Of a stretch of DNA of 64,000 nucleotides, positions 1 through 10,060 are shown piece after piece; the stretch's first letter is position 1, and every line of letters starts with the position of its first letter. The notes beneath the pieces are model-generated. The model worked only from the letters and a program-made list of their open reading frames with translations. It was not told where the DNA came from and made no database searches. Source of the stretch: CAIWHR01 sp963717695 (GTDB lineage: Bacteria; Pseudomonadota; Gammaproteobacteria; Burkholderiales; Casimicrobiaceae); NCBI GenBank assembly GCA_963717695.1, contig CAVQWR010000007.1, positions 682,001-746,000 on the forward strand, in the 5' to 3' direction. Position numbers and translations under genes: made by a program.

Positions 1-2052
1 TCGACGACACCGTCGTGCTGGTCACCGCCGTCGCGCGCACGACGGCCAAGGCCGGACAGGAGTTCTTTCCGCTGACCGTCGACTACCAGGAAAAGACGTT
101 CGCCGCGGGCAAGATCCCCGGCGGCTTCTTCAAGCGCGAAGGGCGCCCGTCGGAAAAGGAGACGCTGACCTCGCGCCTCATCGACCGCCCGATCCGTCCG
201 CTCTTTCCGGACGGCTTCTACAACGAAGTGCAGGTCATCGCGACGGTGCTGTCGGTGGATCCCGAGATCGATCCCGACATCCCCGCGATGATCGGCGCGT
301 CCGCGGCGCTGATGCTCTCGGGCGTCCCGTTCAACGGCCCGATCGGCGCGGCGCGCGTCGGCTATGTCGACGGCCAGTACGTGCTCAATCCGACCAAGAC
401 CGAGCTCGCGACGTCGTCGCTCAATCTCGTCGTCGCCGGCACCGAAGCCGCCGTGCTGATGGTCGAATCCGAAGCGAACGAGCTGCCCGAGGAAGTGATG
501 CTGGGCGCCGTCGTGTACGGCCACCAGCAGCAGCAGGCGGCGATCAAGCGATCCACGAGCTGATCGAAGCGGCCGGCAAGCCGCTGTGGGACTGGAAGCC
601 GCGCCGCCAAGGACGAGGCGATGATCGCCAAGGTCACCGGCGGTGGCCGACGCCGCGCTGCGCGAGGCCTATCAGCTGCGCTCGAAGCAGGCGCGCCAGC
701 AGCGCCTGAAGGACATCTACGCCAAGGTCGCGGCCGAATGCATCCCGGCCGACGCGCCGGCAGGCTACGCGAACCAGGTCAACAACTTCGTGTTCGAGCT
801 CGAAGCGAAGATCGTCCGCAACCAGATTCTCTCCGGCGAGCCGCGCATCGACGGCCGCGACACGCGCACCGTGCGCCCGATCACCATCCGCACCGGCGTG
901 CTGCCGCGCACGCACGGCTCGGCGCTCTTCACGCGCGGCGAGACGCAGGCGATGGTCGTCGCCACGCTCGGCACCGCGCGCGACGAGCAGATCATCGACG
1001 CGCTGATGGGCGAATACCGCGACCGCTTCATGCTCCACTACAACATGCCTCCGTACGCCACCGGCGAAACCGGACGCGTCGGCTCGCCGAAGCGCCGCGA
1101 AATCGGCCACGGCCGCCTCGCCAAGCGCGCGCTGCTCGCCGTGCTGCCGACGGCCGAGGAGTTCGCGTACTCGATGCGCGTCGTCTCGGAGATCACCGAG
1201 TCGAACGGCAGCTCGTCGATGGCGTCGGTCTGCGGCGGCAGCCTCGCGCTGATGGACGCCGGCGTGCCGACCAAGGCGCACGTCGCCGGCATCGCGATGG
1301 GCCTCATCAAGGACGGCAACCGCTTCGCCGTGCTGACCGACATCCTCGGCGACGAGGATCATCTCGGCGACATGGACTTCAAGGTGGCCGGCACCGACCG
1401 CGGCGTCACCGCGCTGCAGATGGACATCAAGATCCAGGGCATCACCAAGGAAATCATGGCGGTCGCGCTGTCGCAGGCGCGCGAGGGCCGGATGCACATC
1501 CTGCACCTGATGCAGCAGGCGCTGCCGCACGCGCGCACCGAGGTCTCGCAGCACGCGCCGCGGATGATGACGTTCAAGATCAACCCGGAGAAGATCCGCG
1601 ACGTGATCGGCAAGGGCGGCGCGGTGATCCGTGCGCTGACCGAGGAAACCGGCACCACGATCGACATCCAGGACGACGGCACGATCACGATCGCGTCGGT
1701 CAACGCCGACGCGTGCAACGTGGCGCGCAAGCGCATCGAGGACATCACGGCGGAAGTCGAAGTGGGCCGCATCTACGAAGGCACGGTGCTGCGCCTGCTC
1801 GACTTCGGCGCGATCGTCCAGGTCCTGCCGGGCAAGGACGGCCTGCTGCACATTTCGCAGATCGCGAAGGAGCGCGTCAACCAGGTCTCCGACTACGTGA
1901 AGGAAGGCCAGGTCGTGCGCGTCAAGGTGCTCGAGGCCGACGACAAGGGCCGACTGCGCCTGTCGATGAAGGCGGCGGCCGAAGATGCGGCCGCACCTGC
2001 CGCGCCGGCGCCCGCGCCTGCGGAACCGACGGAACCGACGCCCGCGCAATAA
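1..2052 (+). CDS. pnp: Polynucleotide phosphorylase, 5'-truncated and frameshifted
   Basis: PNPase is the 3'-5' phosphorolytic exoribonuclease of the RNA degradosome. The first about 25 residues lie outside the window. The N-terminal RNase PH domain runs to about nt 550 (motifs FFPLTVDYQEK, LIDRPIRPLFPDGF, FNGPIGAARVGY). The second core domain starts near nt 840 (GEPRIDGRD, TRGETQAMV, SNGSSSMASVCGGSLALMDAG, ILGDEDHLGDMDFKVAG). A KH domain (VIGKGGAVIRALTEETG) and an S1 domain (GTVLRLLDFGAIVQVLPGKDGLLHISQI) follow, then an Ala/Pro tail. The linker between 548 and 643 needs three frame changes to give the expected IHELIEAAGKPLWDW...KDEAMIAK...AYQLRSKQARQQ sequence. Since all domains are intact, I read these as sequence errors and not as a pseudogene. 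Confidence 0.95.
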
Positions 2053-2072
2053 GCGCGAATCGGTTCAGCACG

Positions 2073-2098
2073 AAAGGGGCGCTTCGGCGCCCCTTTTC
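2073..2098 (+). terminator. Rho-independent terminator after pnp
   Basis: A 10-bp perfect stem (AAAGGGGCGC / GCGCCCCTTT) closes a TTCG tetraloop and runs into TTTT, 20 bases after the pnp stop codon. The stem core is nearly identical to the terminator after the next gene. Confidence 0.9.
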
Positions 2099-2287
2099 TC
2101 GCGGCAAGGGCTGCATGGATACAGCGAGGCCAGCCGGAAAGTGGGCGCGTAGCGCCCGGCCGGATCCTCCGCGGACCTGTTCGTGGGGGCCACACTGTAT
2201 TCTTACAGACCCGCGGCGAAACGTGCCGCCTGGCGCTGAGCGCAATTCGACGATTGCGCGCGACCTCGATCGACTCTCGGAGAATTC

Positions 2288-3304
2288 ATGAGTTACCGGA
2301 CACTTTGCCTCGCATTTCTTGCGGCAGCGGCGGCGACCGCATCCACAGCCGCGCTCGCGCAGGACATCCAGGAGCGGACGATCCGCTTCGGGTATCTCAA
2401 CAACGCCGACCATCCGGTGGGCATGGGCGTCACGAAGTTCGCGGAGCTCGTCGCGGCGAAGAGCGGCGGCAAGATGCAGGTGAAGGGGTTTCCGGCAAAC
2501 CAGCTCGGCACCGAGCAGCAGCAGACCTCCGCGCTGCAGGGCGGCGTGCAGGAGATGCAGGCCCCGGCGACGACCTCGCTGGTCGGGATCGTCAAGGACT
2601 ACGGCGTCATCGATTTTCCGTTCACGGTCAGCAACAACGCGCAGGCGTTCGCCTTTGTCGACGGCCCGCTCGGCAAGGCGCTGCTGGAGAAGCTTCCTGA
2701 GAAGGGACTGATCGGGCTCACTTACTGGGACCTCGGATTTCGCAACGTCACGAACAGCAAGCGGCCGATCAACCGTCCGGAGGATCTCGAGGGCCTCAAG
2801 CTGCGCGTGATCCCGAATCCGGTGTTCCTCGACACCTTCAAGGCCTTCAAGGCCAATCCGGTGCCGATGAGCTTCAGCGAGCTCTACACGGCGCTGGAGA
2901 CCAAGACCGTGGACGGTCAGGAAAACCCGTACTCGGTCATCCTGTCGAACAAGTTCTACGAAGTGCAGAAGTACGTGAGCGGCACCAATCACGTCTACGG
3001 CGCGAACATCATCCTCGTCAGCCGGAAGTTCTGGGACAAGCTCTCGCCCACGGAACAGAAGATCCTGCACGACGCGGCGGTGGAGGCGCGGGACTATCAG
3101 CGCCAGGTGAGCCGCGCGGCGGCGGACAAGGCGGTCGGCGAGCTGACCGCCAAGGGCATGCTGTTCAACGAAGTCGCGCCCGCCGAGCAGGAGCGGATGC
3201 GCCAGATCGCGCGCCCCGTCACCGAAAAGGCGCTCGCGACCTACGATCCGGCGATCCAGAAGCTGTACGTGTCCGAAGTCGAGCGGGTGCAGAAGCTCAA
3301 ATAG
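2288..3304 (+). CDS. TRAP-type transporter periplasmic solute-binding protein (DctP family)
   Basis: This is a 338-residue secreted binding protein of the DctP/TRAP family, which captures organic acids for a DctQM membrane pair. A signal peptide with an ALAQ cleavage site covers residues 1-25. Family features are the FGYLNNADHPVGMGVTKFAE start, NQLGTEQQQTSALQGG, the GLKLRVIPNPVFLDTFKAFKANPVPMSFSELYTALET substrate-selection region, VDGQENP, and the helical C-terminus. The start ATG follows GGAGAATTC. No dctQ or dctM gene lies beside it: the gene is flanked by terminators on both sides, so it is a lone binding protein here and its permease must be elsewhere. The substrate cannot be told from sequence; a C4-dicarboxylate or other carboxylate is typical. 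Confidence 0.88.
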   Translation: MSYRTLCLAFLAAAAATASTAALAQDIQERTIRFGYLNNADHPVGMGVTKFAELVAAKSGGKMQVKGFPANQLGTEQQQTSALQGGVQEMQAPATTSLVGIVKDYGVIDFPFTVSNNAQAFAFVDGPLGKALLEKLPEKGLIGLTYWDLGFRNVTNSKRPINRPEDLEGLKLRVIPNPVFLDTFKAFKANPVPMSFSELYTALETKTVDGQENPYSVILSNKFYEVQKYVSGTNHVYGANIILVSRKFWDKLSPTEQKILHDAAVEARDYQRQVSRAAADKAVGELTAKGMLFNEVAPAEQERMRQIARPVTEKALATYDPAIQKLYVSEVERVQKLK

Positions 3305-3372
3305 CCCGGCACCACGAACCTGGCAACGCGATCTGCGCCGCCGGCCCGTGCCATCGGGTGGTCGGCATTGCG

Positions 3373-3403
3373 AAAAAGAGGGCGCTTCGGCGCCCCTTTT
3401 TTT
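3373..3403 (+). terminator. Rho-independent terminator after the dctP-type gene
   Basis: A GC-rich stem around a TTCG loop (AGGGCGC TTCG GCGCCCC) is preceded by A5 and followed by T7, about 70 bases after the stop codon. Confidence 0.88.
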
Positions 3404-3454
3404 CGCGGTGAATTCGGTGCCACAATGCCTTTCCCCGCAGAATGAGATCGGACC

Positions 3455-4871
3455 ATGGCGACCCCGGACGCTGCAGGCACGACGCGCACCGAGCACGACA
3501 CCTTCGGCCCGATCGAGGTCCCCGCCGGCCGGCTGTGGGGCGCGCAGACGCAGCGCTCGCTCGAGCATTTCCGGATTTCGAACGAGAAGATGCCCGACGC
3601 GCTGATTCATGCGCTGCTGCTGGTGAAGCGCGACGGCCGCTCGCGTCAACGTGGAGCTCGGCCTCATGCCCGCCGAGACCGCGAACGCCATCGTCACTGC
3701 GGCAGACGAGGCGCTCGCGGGCCGTCATGCCGGCGAGTTCCCGCTCGCCGTCTGGCAGACCGGGTCCGGCACGCAGACCAACATGAACGTCAACGAGGTG
3801 CTCGCCAACCGCGCGTCGGAGATTCTGGGCGGCTCGCGCGGCGAGGGACGTCGCGTGCACCCGAACGACGACGTCAACCGCAGCCAGTCGTCGAACGACG
3901 TGTTCCCGACGGCGATGAACGTCGCGGCTGCCGTCGCGGTGACGCGCGACCTGCTGCCGCCGCGTTGCGCGCGCTCGCCGCGACGCTCGATGCCAAAGGC
4001 GACGGCGTTCGCCGGATATCGTCAAGATCGGCCGCACTCATCTGCAGGACGCGACGCCGCTGACGTTGGGCCAGGAGTTCTCCGGCTACGTGGCGCAGCT
4101 GCGCCACGCGAGTGCGCACATCGAAGCCGCGCTGCCGCACGTGTACGAGCTTGCGCAGGGCGGCACGGCGGTCGGGACCGGGCTCAACGCACATCCGGAA
4201 TTCGGCGCGCGCGTGGCCGCGCGAGATCGCAGCGGCGACCGGCCTGCCGTTCGTGAGCGCGCCCAACAAGTTCGAGGCGATGGGCGCGGCGGATGCGCTC
4301 GTCAACCTGCACGGTGCGCTGAAATCGCTCGCGGCCGCATTGTTCAAGATCGCCAACGACGTGCGCTGGCTCGCGAGCGGGCCGCGTTCCGGCCTCGGCG
4401 AGATCACGATTCCGGAGAACGAGCCGGGCAGCTCGATCATGCCGGGCAAGGTCAATCCGACCCAGTGCGAGGCGCTGACGATGGCAGCGGCGCAGGTGAT
4501 GGGCAACGACGTCGCGGTCAACATCGGCGGCGCGTCGGGCAACTTCGAGCTGAACGTCTACCGACCGCTCATCATCCACAACGTGCTGCAGAGCATCCGT
4601 CTGCTCGCGGACGCGAGCGCCAGCTTCGACGCGGCACTGTGCGCGCGGCATCGAGCCCGACCGCGAGCGCATCAACGACCTGCTGGAGCAGTCGCTGATG
4701 CTGGTCACGGCGCTGGCGCCGCACATCGGCTACGACAAGTCGGCGGCGATCGCGAAGAAGGCGCACCACGAGGGCACGACGCTTAAGGCGGCGGCGCTGG
4801 CACTGGGCCACGTCACCGAAGCGCAGTACGACGAGTGGGTGCGGCCGGAGAAGATGGTCGGCCCGCGCTGA
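3455..4871 (+). CDS. fumC: Class II fumarate hydratase (frameshifted)
   Basis: Fumarase C interconverts fumarate and L-malate in the TCA cycle as a homotetramer without an iron-sulfur cluster. The protein begins MATPDAAGTTRTEHDTFGPIEVPAG, then WGAQTQRSLEHF, the QTGSGTQTNMNVNEV segment, HPNDDVNRSQSSNDVFPTAMN, KIGRTHLQDATPLTLGQEFSG, GGTAVGTGLN, and the fumarase/aspartase signature GSSIMPGKVNP at about nt 4430. It ends ...VRPEKMVGPR. Frame changes near 3640, 3955, 4015, 4205 and 4640 split it, but residues on both sides of each join match the family in order. An essential enzyme with all motifs intact points to sequencing indels. It stands alone between a terminator and a convergent gene. Confidence 0.93.
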
Positions 4872-4899
4872 GCGGCGGGCGTTCCGGTCGTAGCGAAGC

Positions 4900-5639
4900 T
4901 CAGCGCGGCGGCGGTGCCGGGTCGCCGAGAATCGCGTCACCGGTCACGGTGACCGTAACGTCGACCGATCCTGCCTCGAGCGGCACCGGCGGCGCCGCGC
5001 CTACCATCGCCGACTGCGCACGCATCATCGGATACGGGCGGGCGATGTCGCCGGTCTGCACCGTCACGTGACCGGGGCGCCACTGCGCGAAGCCCAGTCC
5101 CTGCGCCGCGCGCTGCGCGCGGTCCTGCCACGAACGGATCGCCTCCAGCGTCAGCGCTTCCTCGGCGCGGCGGCGCGCCTCGTTGCTGAGCGAGAACGAC
5201 ATGCCGGACACGAGAACCATCCTCGTCCTGCAGCCGCGCGACGAGCTTTCCCATCGCGGCGAAGTCGCTGCTGTCGAGCGTCAGCGACTGCGCGACTGCG
5301 CCAGCGCGTGGGCTTGCCCTTTTCCGTGATCTGCTGCGTCGAATAGCCGGACGTCGGATGGCTTGACCGCGGCGACGCTCTTGATGTGCGCAAGCGCCTT
5401 GGTCATCGCGGAATTCACAGTGGCGGCGGCGACCGCGGGATCGGCGATTGTCGACTTCCGCGCGAAGCCACGCCTGCAGACGATCGGTCGGAACGCTCTC
5501 GGTGGCGGACCCGGTGACGTTGACCGTCGGCTGCATCGGTGGCGGCATGTGCTGCGGCATCTGGGCGAGCGCCGGTGTTGCGGCCAGTGCAACGGCGAGT
5601 GCGGCGACGGCAGAGTTCGACGGAGATTTTCATGATCAT
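4900..5639 (-). CDS. SIMPL-domain (DUF541) periplasmic protein, frameshifted
   Basis: SIMPL proteins are secreted or periplasmic proteins of about 230-250 residues with no known enzymatic activity. The start is ATG at 5639 or 5633 (MKISVE). After one frame change the sequence gives a clear signal peptide, AVAALAVALAATPALAQ. The mature part starts VNVTGSATESVPTDRLQAWLRAEVDN, typical of SIMPL. The C-terminal half is conserved: LTLDSSDFAAMGKLVARLQD, VSGMSFSLSNEARRRAEEALTLEAIRSWQDRA, then a final beta-rich stretch VDVTVTVTGDAIL. At least three indels interrupt it. The start overlaps the stop of the upstream nudB gene (ATGA), so the two are probably co-transcribed. Confidence 0.75.
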
Positions 5640-6100
5640 GAGGTCCTCTTGTGTTCCAGCGATGCGTCGCGGGAGCTCCAGGATCGCGTCGCGGTTGGTC
5701 CAGGAGAAGCATCGCTGCGCCGCCTCCTGCCACGGGAGCCACGCGTGCCGCAGATGCTCGCGCGGCGCGAGCCGGACCGGCACCGGCGCGGGAAGCTCCA
5801 GCCCGAACCAGTGCTCGGTGTTGTGTGTCGTGCCCGGCGGATAGCGGTGCGCCCACTGCGCGAAGATCTCGAAGTCGCGCGACGTCCGCCAGTCGTCGAG
5901 GCCGCCGTAGCGCGGCGGCGACGATGCCGGTTTCCTCCGCGAGTTCCCGCGATCGCGGTTTCGCGCAGCGTCTCGCCTTTTTCCTGGCTGCCGGTCACCG
6001 ATTGCCAGTGGCCGGGATAGTCGGCCCGCTCGATCAGCAGCACGCGAAGGTCCTGCGTGTAGACGACGATCAGTGCGGAGACGGGAATCTTGAACGGCAA
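5636..6100 (-). CDS. nudB: Dihydroneopterin triphosphate diphosphatase, Nudix (frameshifted)
   Basis: NudB removes pyrophosphate from 7,8-dihydroneopterin triphosphate in folate synthesis. The N-terminal half reads FKIPVSALIVVYTQDLRVLLIERADYPGHWQSVTGSQEKGETLRETA, with the Nudix G-x5-E start, followed after a frame change by an EETGI-like segment. The C-terminal half has HAWLPWQEAAQRCFSWTNRDAILELPRR, the typical NudB tail. The start is uncertain: TTG at 6100 is the only initiator that fits between the upstream barstar stop (6112) and the conserved FKIPVS. The last codons lie in yet another frame and overlap the SIMPL start. At least two indels are needed. Confidence 0.8.
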   Translation of the reverse strand: MPFKIPVSALIVVYTQDLRVLLIERADYPGHWQSVTGSQEKGETLRETAIAGTRGGNRHRRRRATAASTTGGRRATSRSSRSGRTAIRRARHTTPSTGSGWSFPRRCRSGSRRASICGTRGSRGRRRRSDASPGPTATRSWSSRDASLEHKRTS

Positions 6101-6111
6101 TCGCGCAGCAC

Positions 6112-6502
6112 TCAGCTCACGAAAACCCAGAAGGGCTTGTGCCGCTCGCGCCAGTAGTCGGACGCCTCGGCGAGGATGTCCTCGAACGTGGTCCAGTCCG
6201 TGGCGTGCGCCTTGCGATAGGCGCCCGCATGCGTCAAGCGCGATGACGCAGCCGTGCTTGCCGAGCCACTCGCCATCCTCGACGGAGTCGGCGAGCGCGT
6301 CCCAGTTGTTGCCGAAATGCTCGGGCAGCTTCAATCCCATGGCCACGGCCCCCAGCAGCTGCACCTTGCTGTCGACGGTCCGCAGGTCCGCGCTCACGAA
6401 ACGGAGCTTGGCCGCGGCCGCCGCCGCCGCGAGCGGCTGCGTGTCGCCGGACCACGCGTGGACGCCGCTGATCTCGAGGTCGGACAGGTCCGGCACTTTC
6501 AT
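6112..6502 (-). CDS. Barstar-family ribonuclease inhibitor
   Basis: Barstar binds and blocks barnase-like RNases in the cytoplasm. The N-terminal part has a ferredoxin-like start and then LRTVDSKVQLLGAVAMGLKLPEHFGNNWDALADSVEDGEWLGKHGCVIALD, with the GNNWDALADS motif whose Trp-Asp-Ala region contacts RNase. After a frame change near 6230 the tail reads AYRKAHATDWTTFEDILAEASDYWRERHKPFWVFVS, the usual barstar C-terminus. Its ATG overlaps the RNase stop codon (ATGA, 6499-6502), so translation of toxin and inhibitor is probably coupled. About 130 residues, slightly longer than barstar itself. Confidence 0.88.
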
Positions 6503-6901
6503 TCGGCGATTCTCCGGAACGAGCGGTAATGGTCGTCGGTGTAGTAGCAGGTCTCGGGCGTGCGCGCGGGACCGCCGCAGATGATCCGCCGCGCGCCGCG
6601 ACTCTTGGTCCCCGGCGTGCGCACCGTGTACTCATGATAATAGCCGCGCGGCTTCGCCGGAAGGAGCGCTTCGCGGTTGCCGAAGGCGATCCCGTCGCGG
6701 TCGTAGCGGAACGGGCCGCACCTTCGTGGATCAGCGCGTAAACGCTCTGCGCCTCCCCGGGCAGTGCCGCGAGCGGCACCGCGAGGAATCGCCTCCGGAT
6801 TCGCGCGCGCCGCGACGGACGGCGGCATCGAGGCGAGCGCGAGCGCCACCACCACCAGCTACCAGGGCGGCCGCGTTGCGCATCGTGCGGGAGGCAGTCA
6901 T
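6499..6901 (-). CDS. Secreted barnase-type guanyl-specific ribonuclease (frameshifted)
   Basis: This is a small microbial ribonuclease (barnase/RNase Sa fold). The C-terminal catalytic domain reads GPFRYDRDGIAFGNREALLP, then GYYHEYTVRTPG, RGARRIICGG and CYYTDDHYRSF. By family knowledge the Glu of HEYTV, the Arg of ARRIICGG and the His of DDHYRSF match the barnase general base, Arg and His catalytic residues. The start ATG at 6901 leads into a hydrophobic export signal (VVALALASMPPSVAARA). One indel near 6780 and a second near 6722 put the middle segment VPLAALPGEAQSVYALIHEG in another frame. The downstream neighbour is its barstar inhibitor. Activity is inferred from the retained catalytic residues. 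Confidence 0.85.
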
Positions 6902-6923
6902 CCGGCGTCGAGTCTACGACAAC

Positions 6924-8718
6924 TCACGCGGTCTTGACCGCATCGGAGGGCCGGACCTTGATGTGCAGGTCGCGCAGCTGCGCCTCGGTCGCGGGGCTCG
7001 GTGCGCCCACCAGGAGGTCCTGTCCGCGCTGCGTCTTCGGGAAGGCGATCACGTCGCGGATCTGGTCGACGCCCGCCATCATCGCGGTGAGACGGTCGAA
7101 GCCGAAGGCGATCCCGCCATGCGGCGGTGCCCCGTACGACAGCGCGTCCAGCAGGAAGCCGAACTTGCGCCGCTGGTCCTCGGGACTGATCCGCAGCGCC
7201 TCGAACACCTTGGCCTGGACGTCCTGCTTGTGGATCCGCACCGATCCGCCGCCGATTTCCCATCCGTTCAGCACGACGTCATAGGCCTTGGCGAGCGTCG
7301 CGCCGGGGTCGGTCGAGAAAAGCTCCTCGTGGCCGTCCTTCGGGGCGGTGAACGGATGATGCCGCGCCGCCCATGTCTTGTTGATCCTCGTCGTACTCGA
7401 ACATCGGGAAGTCGACGACCCACAGCGGCTTCCAGCCCGGCTGCGCGAGGCCGCGTTCGTGGCCGACCTTGGAGCGCAGCGCACCCAGCGCGTCGTTGAC
7501 GACCTTCGCGCGATCGGCGCTGAAGAAGATGAGGTCGCCGGACTTGGCACCGGTGCGCTCGATGATCGTCGTTCAACACTTCGGGCGTCAGGAACTTGAC
7601 GATCGGCGACTGCAGGCCTTCCTCGTTTGGCTTGGAGGCGTCGTTGACCTTGATGTAGGCGAGGCCGCCCGCGCCGTAGATCTTCACGAACGTCGTGTAG
7701 TCGTCGATTTCCTTGCGCGAGAGCGTCGCGCCGCCCGGAACGTTGAGCGCCGCGACGCGCCCGTTCGGGCAGATCGGCCGCCGCGCGGAAGAGCTTGAAG
7801 TCGACCGCCTTCATGACGTCGGTGAGCTCGGTCAGCTTGAGCGGCACGCGGAGGTCGGGCTTGTCCGAGCCGTAGTCGCGCATCGCGTCGCCGAACGTCA
7901 TGATCGGGAACGGGTTGGGCAGCTCGACGTCGAGCACGTCCTTGAACATCGTGTGGACGAGTCCTTCCATCAGCTCGCGGATCTCGAGCTCCGACAGGAA
8001 CGACGTCTCGACGTCGATCTGCGTGAACTCCGGCTGGCGGTCGGCGCGCAGGTCCTCGTCGCGGAAGCACTTGACGATCTGGTAGTAGCGATCGAAGCCC
8101 GCCATCATCAGCATCTGCTTGAAGAGCTGCGGCGACTGCGGCAGCGCGTAGAACTGCCCGTGGTGGATGCGCGAGGGCACGAGGAACTCGCGCGCGCCTT
8201 CGGGCGTGGACTTGTAGAGCGCCGGCGTCTCGATGTCGATGAAGCCGTTCGCGTCGAGATAGCGGCGCGCCGACATCGCGGCCCGATGGCGCAGCTTCAG
8301 GTTGCGCTGCATCGGCAGCCGGCGCAGGTCGAGCACGCGGTGCTCGAGGCGCACCGTCTCCGAGAGATTCTCGTCGTCGAGCTGGAACGGCGGCGTCACC
8401 GACGGATTCAGGATCTCCGCGCTCGTGCGCGAGCACTTCGATCTCGCCGGACGCGAGGTTCGGGTTGGTCGTTGCCCCGGGACGCGGCCGCACGAGCCCG
8501 GTTACCGCGATGACGAACTCGTTGCGCAGCGTTTCCGCCATCGCGAAGATCGCGGCGCGGTCGGGGTCGAACACGATCTGGCAGAGGCCTTCGCGGTCGC
8601 GCAGGTCGACGAAGATGACGCCGCCGTGGTCGCGGCGGCGATGGACCCAGCCCATCAGCGTGACGGTCTGGCCAAGATGTCGGCGGTCGACCTGGCCGCA
8701 GTAGTCGGTGCGCTTCAA
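6924..8718 (-). CDS. aspS: Aspartyl-tRNA synthetase (frameshifted, TTG start)
   Basis: AspRS charges tRNA-Asp (or Asp and Asn in the non-discriminating form). The OB-fold anticodon domain is at the start (MRRTDYCGQ-like, QTVTLMGWVHRRRDHGGVIFVDLRDREGLCQIVFDP). The class II core follows: RYLDANGFIDIETPALYKSTPEGAREFLVPSR, QSPQLFKQMLMMAGFDRYYQIVKCFRDEDLRADRQPEFTQIDVE, a bacterial GAD insertion domain, then NKTWAARHHPFTAPKD and motif 3 in GGIAFGFDRLTAMMAG. Frame changes near 8430, 7780, 7570, 7385 and others split it. I place the start at TTG 8718 because GGAG stands 6 bases upstream and no ATG or GTG fits. The frame is open upstream into the DUF502 gene. Confidence 0.93.
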
Positions 8719-8759
8719 GGAAATCTCCGGCTGATTGATGTTCGAAAGGGATGTGGTGC

Positions 8760-9489
8760 AGGGCGGCCGCGAACCCGTCGGCGCCCGCTGCGTGCGGGGC
8801 GCCGAGCGGCGATTCGCGGCGGTCAATTTCGGGGATGCGCGGCGAACGCGCGCGACGGCTTCGGGCGCCGCCTCCGGAATGCCGTGAGGCGCGGGTGGCC
8901 TGCGGCTCGGCGAAACGACACCCATCGAGATGATGTACTTCAGCGCGTCGTCGACGGTCATCTCGAGCTCGCGCACGGCCGCTCGCGGCACCATCACGAA
9001 ATAGCCGCCGGTGGGGTTCGGCGTGGTCGGCACGTAGACGCTGACGTAGTCGCCGGTAAGGTGGTCGTTGACCGCGTCGGCCGGCGTGCCGGTGAGAAAG
9101 CCGATCGTCCAGCAGCCGGGGCGCGGGAACTCGACCAGCAGCGCCTTGCGAAACGCGGTTCCCTGGTCCGAAAGCACGGTGTCGCTGACCTGCTTGACCG
9201 AGAGGTAGATCGACTTCACGAACGGGATGCGGCCGATCGCCGCTTCCCACATGTGGATGAGGCGTGCGCCGAAGAAGTTGGCGGCGACGACGCCCGTCAG
9301 GAGCAGGATGACGAACGACAGCAGCGCACCCAGTCCCGGAATGTGGAAGCCGAGCCACGCCTCGGGCCGCAGCGAAGCGGGCACGAGCAGCAGCGACTGG
9401 TCGAGCATTCCCACGAGCGCGTTCAGCACCCAGATCGTGATGCCGAGCGGCACCCAGACCAGCAGCCCCGCAATCAGGTAGCGGCGCAT
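8760..9489 (-). CDS. DUF502 family inner-membrane protein
   Basis: DUF502 proteins are about 200-residue membrane proteins of unknown function, common in proteobacteria. Here MRRYLIAGLLVWVPLGITIWVLNALVGMLDQSLLLVP gives a first transmembrane helix, followed by a second at GALLSFVILLLTGVVAANFFGARL. Conserved segments follow: RIPFVKSIYLSVKQVSDTVLS, ALLVEFPRPGCWTIGFLTG, VSVYVPTTPNPTGGYFVMVPR, and DDALKYIISMGVVSP. The family domain ends near 8905. No stop codon follows in this frame; it runs into aspS as one 601-residue frame. I treat that as loss of a stop by an indel, so the 3' end given here is approximate. Confidence 0.82.
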
Positions 9490-9504
9490 CGTCGCGTCGG
9501 CGCG

Positions 9505-9834
9505 TCAGGCGCCCGTCTTTGCGGGCGGAGTCGCAACCGGCGTGGCGGCGGGCGCCGCGCTCGCGGTTTCGACTCTTGCTTTCCGCAGGCTTCGTGTCGG
9601 CGGGTTTGGTCGGCCTTCGCTCCCGGCGATCTTGGCAGGCGCTGCCTTGCCGCCTCCCTTGAAATCGGTCGCGTACCAGCCGCTTCCCTTGAGCTGGAAC
9701 CCGGCCGCCGAAACGAGCTTCACCAGCGCGTCCTTGTGACACGCCGGGCAGGCGACGAGCGGCGGGTCCGAGAGCTTCTGGATCGACTCGAGCTCGTGCC
9801 CGCAGGACGCGCAACGGTATTCGTAGATCGGCAT
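9505..9834 (-). CDS. FmdB-family zinc-ribbon regulatory protein
   Basis: FmdB-type proteins carry an N-terminal zinc ribbon of about 42 residues. MPIYEYRCASCGHELESIQKLSDPPLVACPACHKDALVKLVSAAGFQLKGSGWYATDF contains the two CxxC knuckles (CASC and CPAC) and the conserved GFQLKGSGWY. The tail is Ala/Pro/Lys rich and unstructured. The gene sits 15 bases upstream of the DUF502 gene and near aspS, an arrangement (fmdB-DUF502-aspS) often seen in betaproteobacteria. Its function is not established. Confidence 0.88.
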   Translation of the reverse strand: MPIYEYRCASCGHELESIQKLSDPPLVACPACHKDALVKLVSAAGFQLKGSGWYATDFKGGGKAAPAKIAGSEGRPNPPTRSLRKARVETASAAPAATPVATPPAKTGA

Positions 9835-10060
9835 CGCGGATCCTTGTGGCGCCTCGCGCGAGAACGGCGCGAAAGCGCTTGATTCAAAAAGAAATATTAT
9901 ACCGCAATCGCGGCGTTTTCCGAAATTGCGCGGATTGATGCGCCACCGGACGCCCGGTGCCGCGCGATCGGCGCCGGACGCGGCGCCTTCCCGTTCGCGG
10001 AAGCGCCGAGCCGTACGGTATGCTTGCATGCATAACATCATCGCGAAGATTCGGCGCGCC

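Noticed and set aside
634..2049. 471-codon antisense frame opposite pnp
   Set aside because: It mirrors the real PNPase coding strand and has the Arg/Asp-rich composition of GC-rich antisense frames, with no domain.
634..4871. True pseudogenes of pnp and fumC
   Set aside because: Every conserved motif is intact and in order, and both are core genes; indel errors explain the breaks better.
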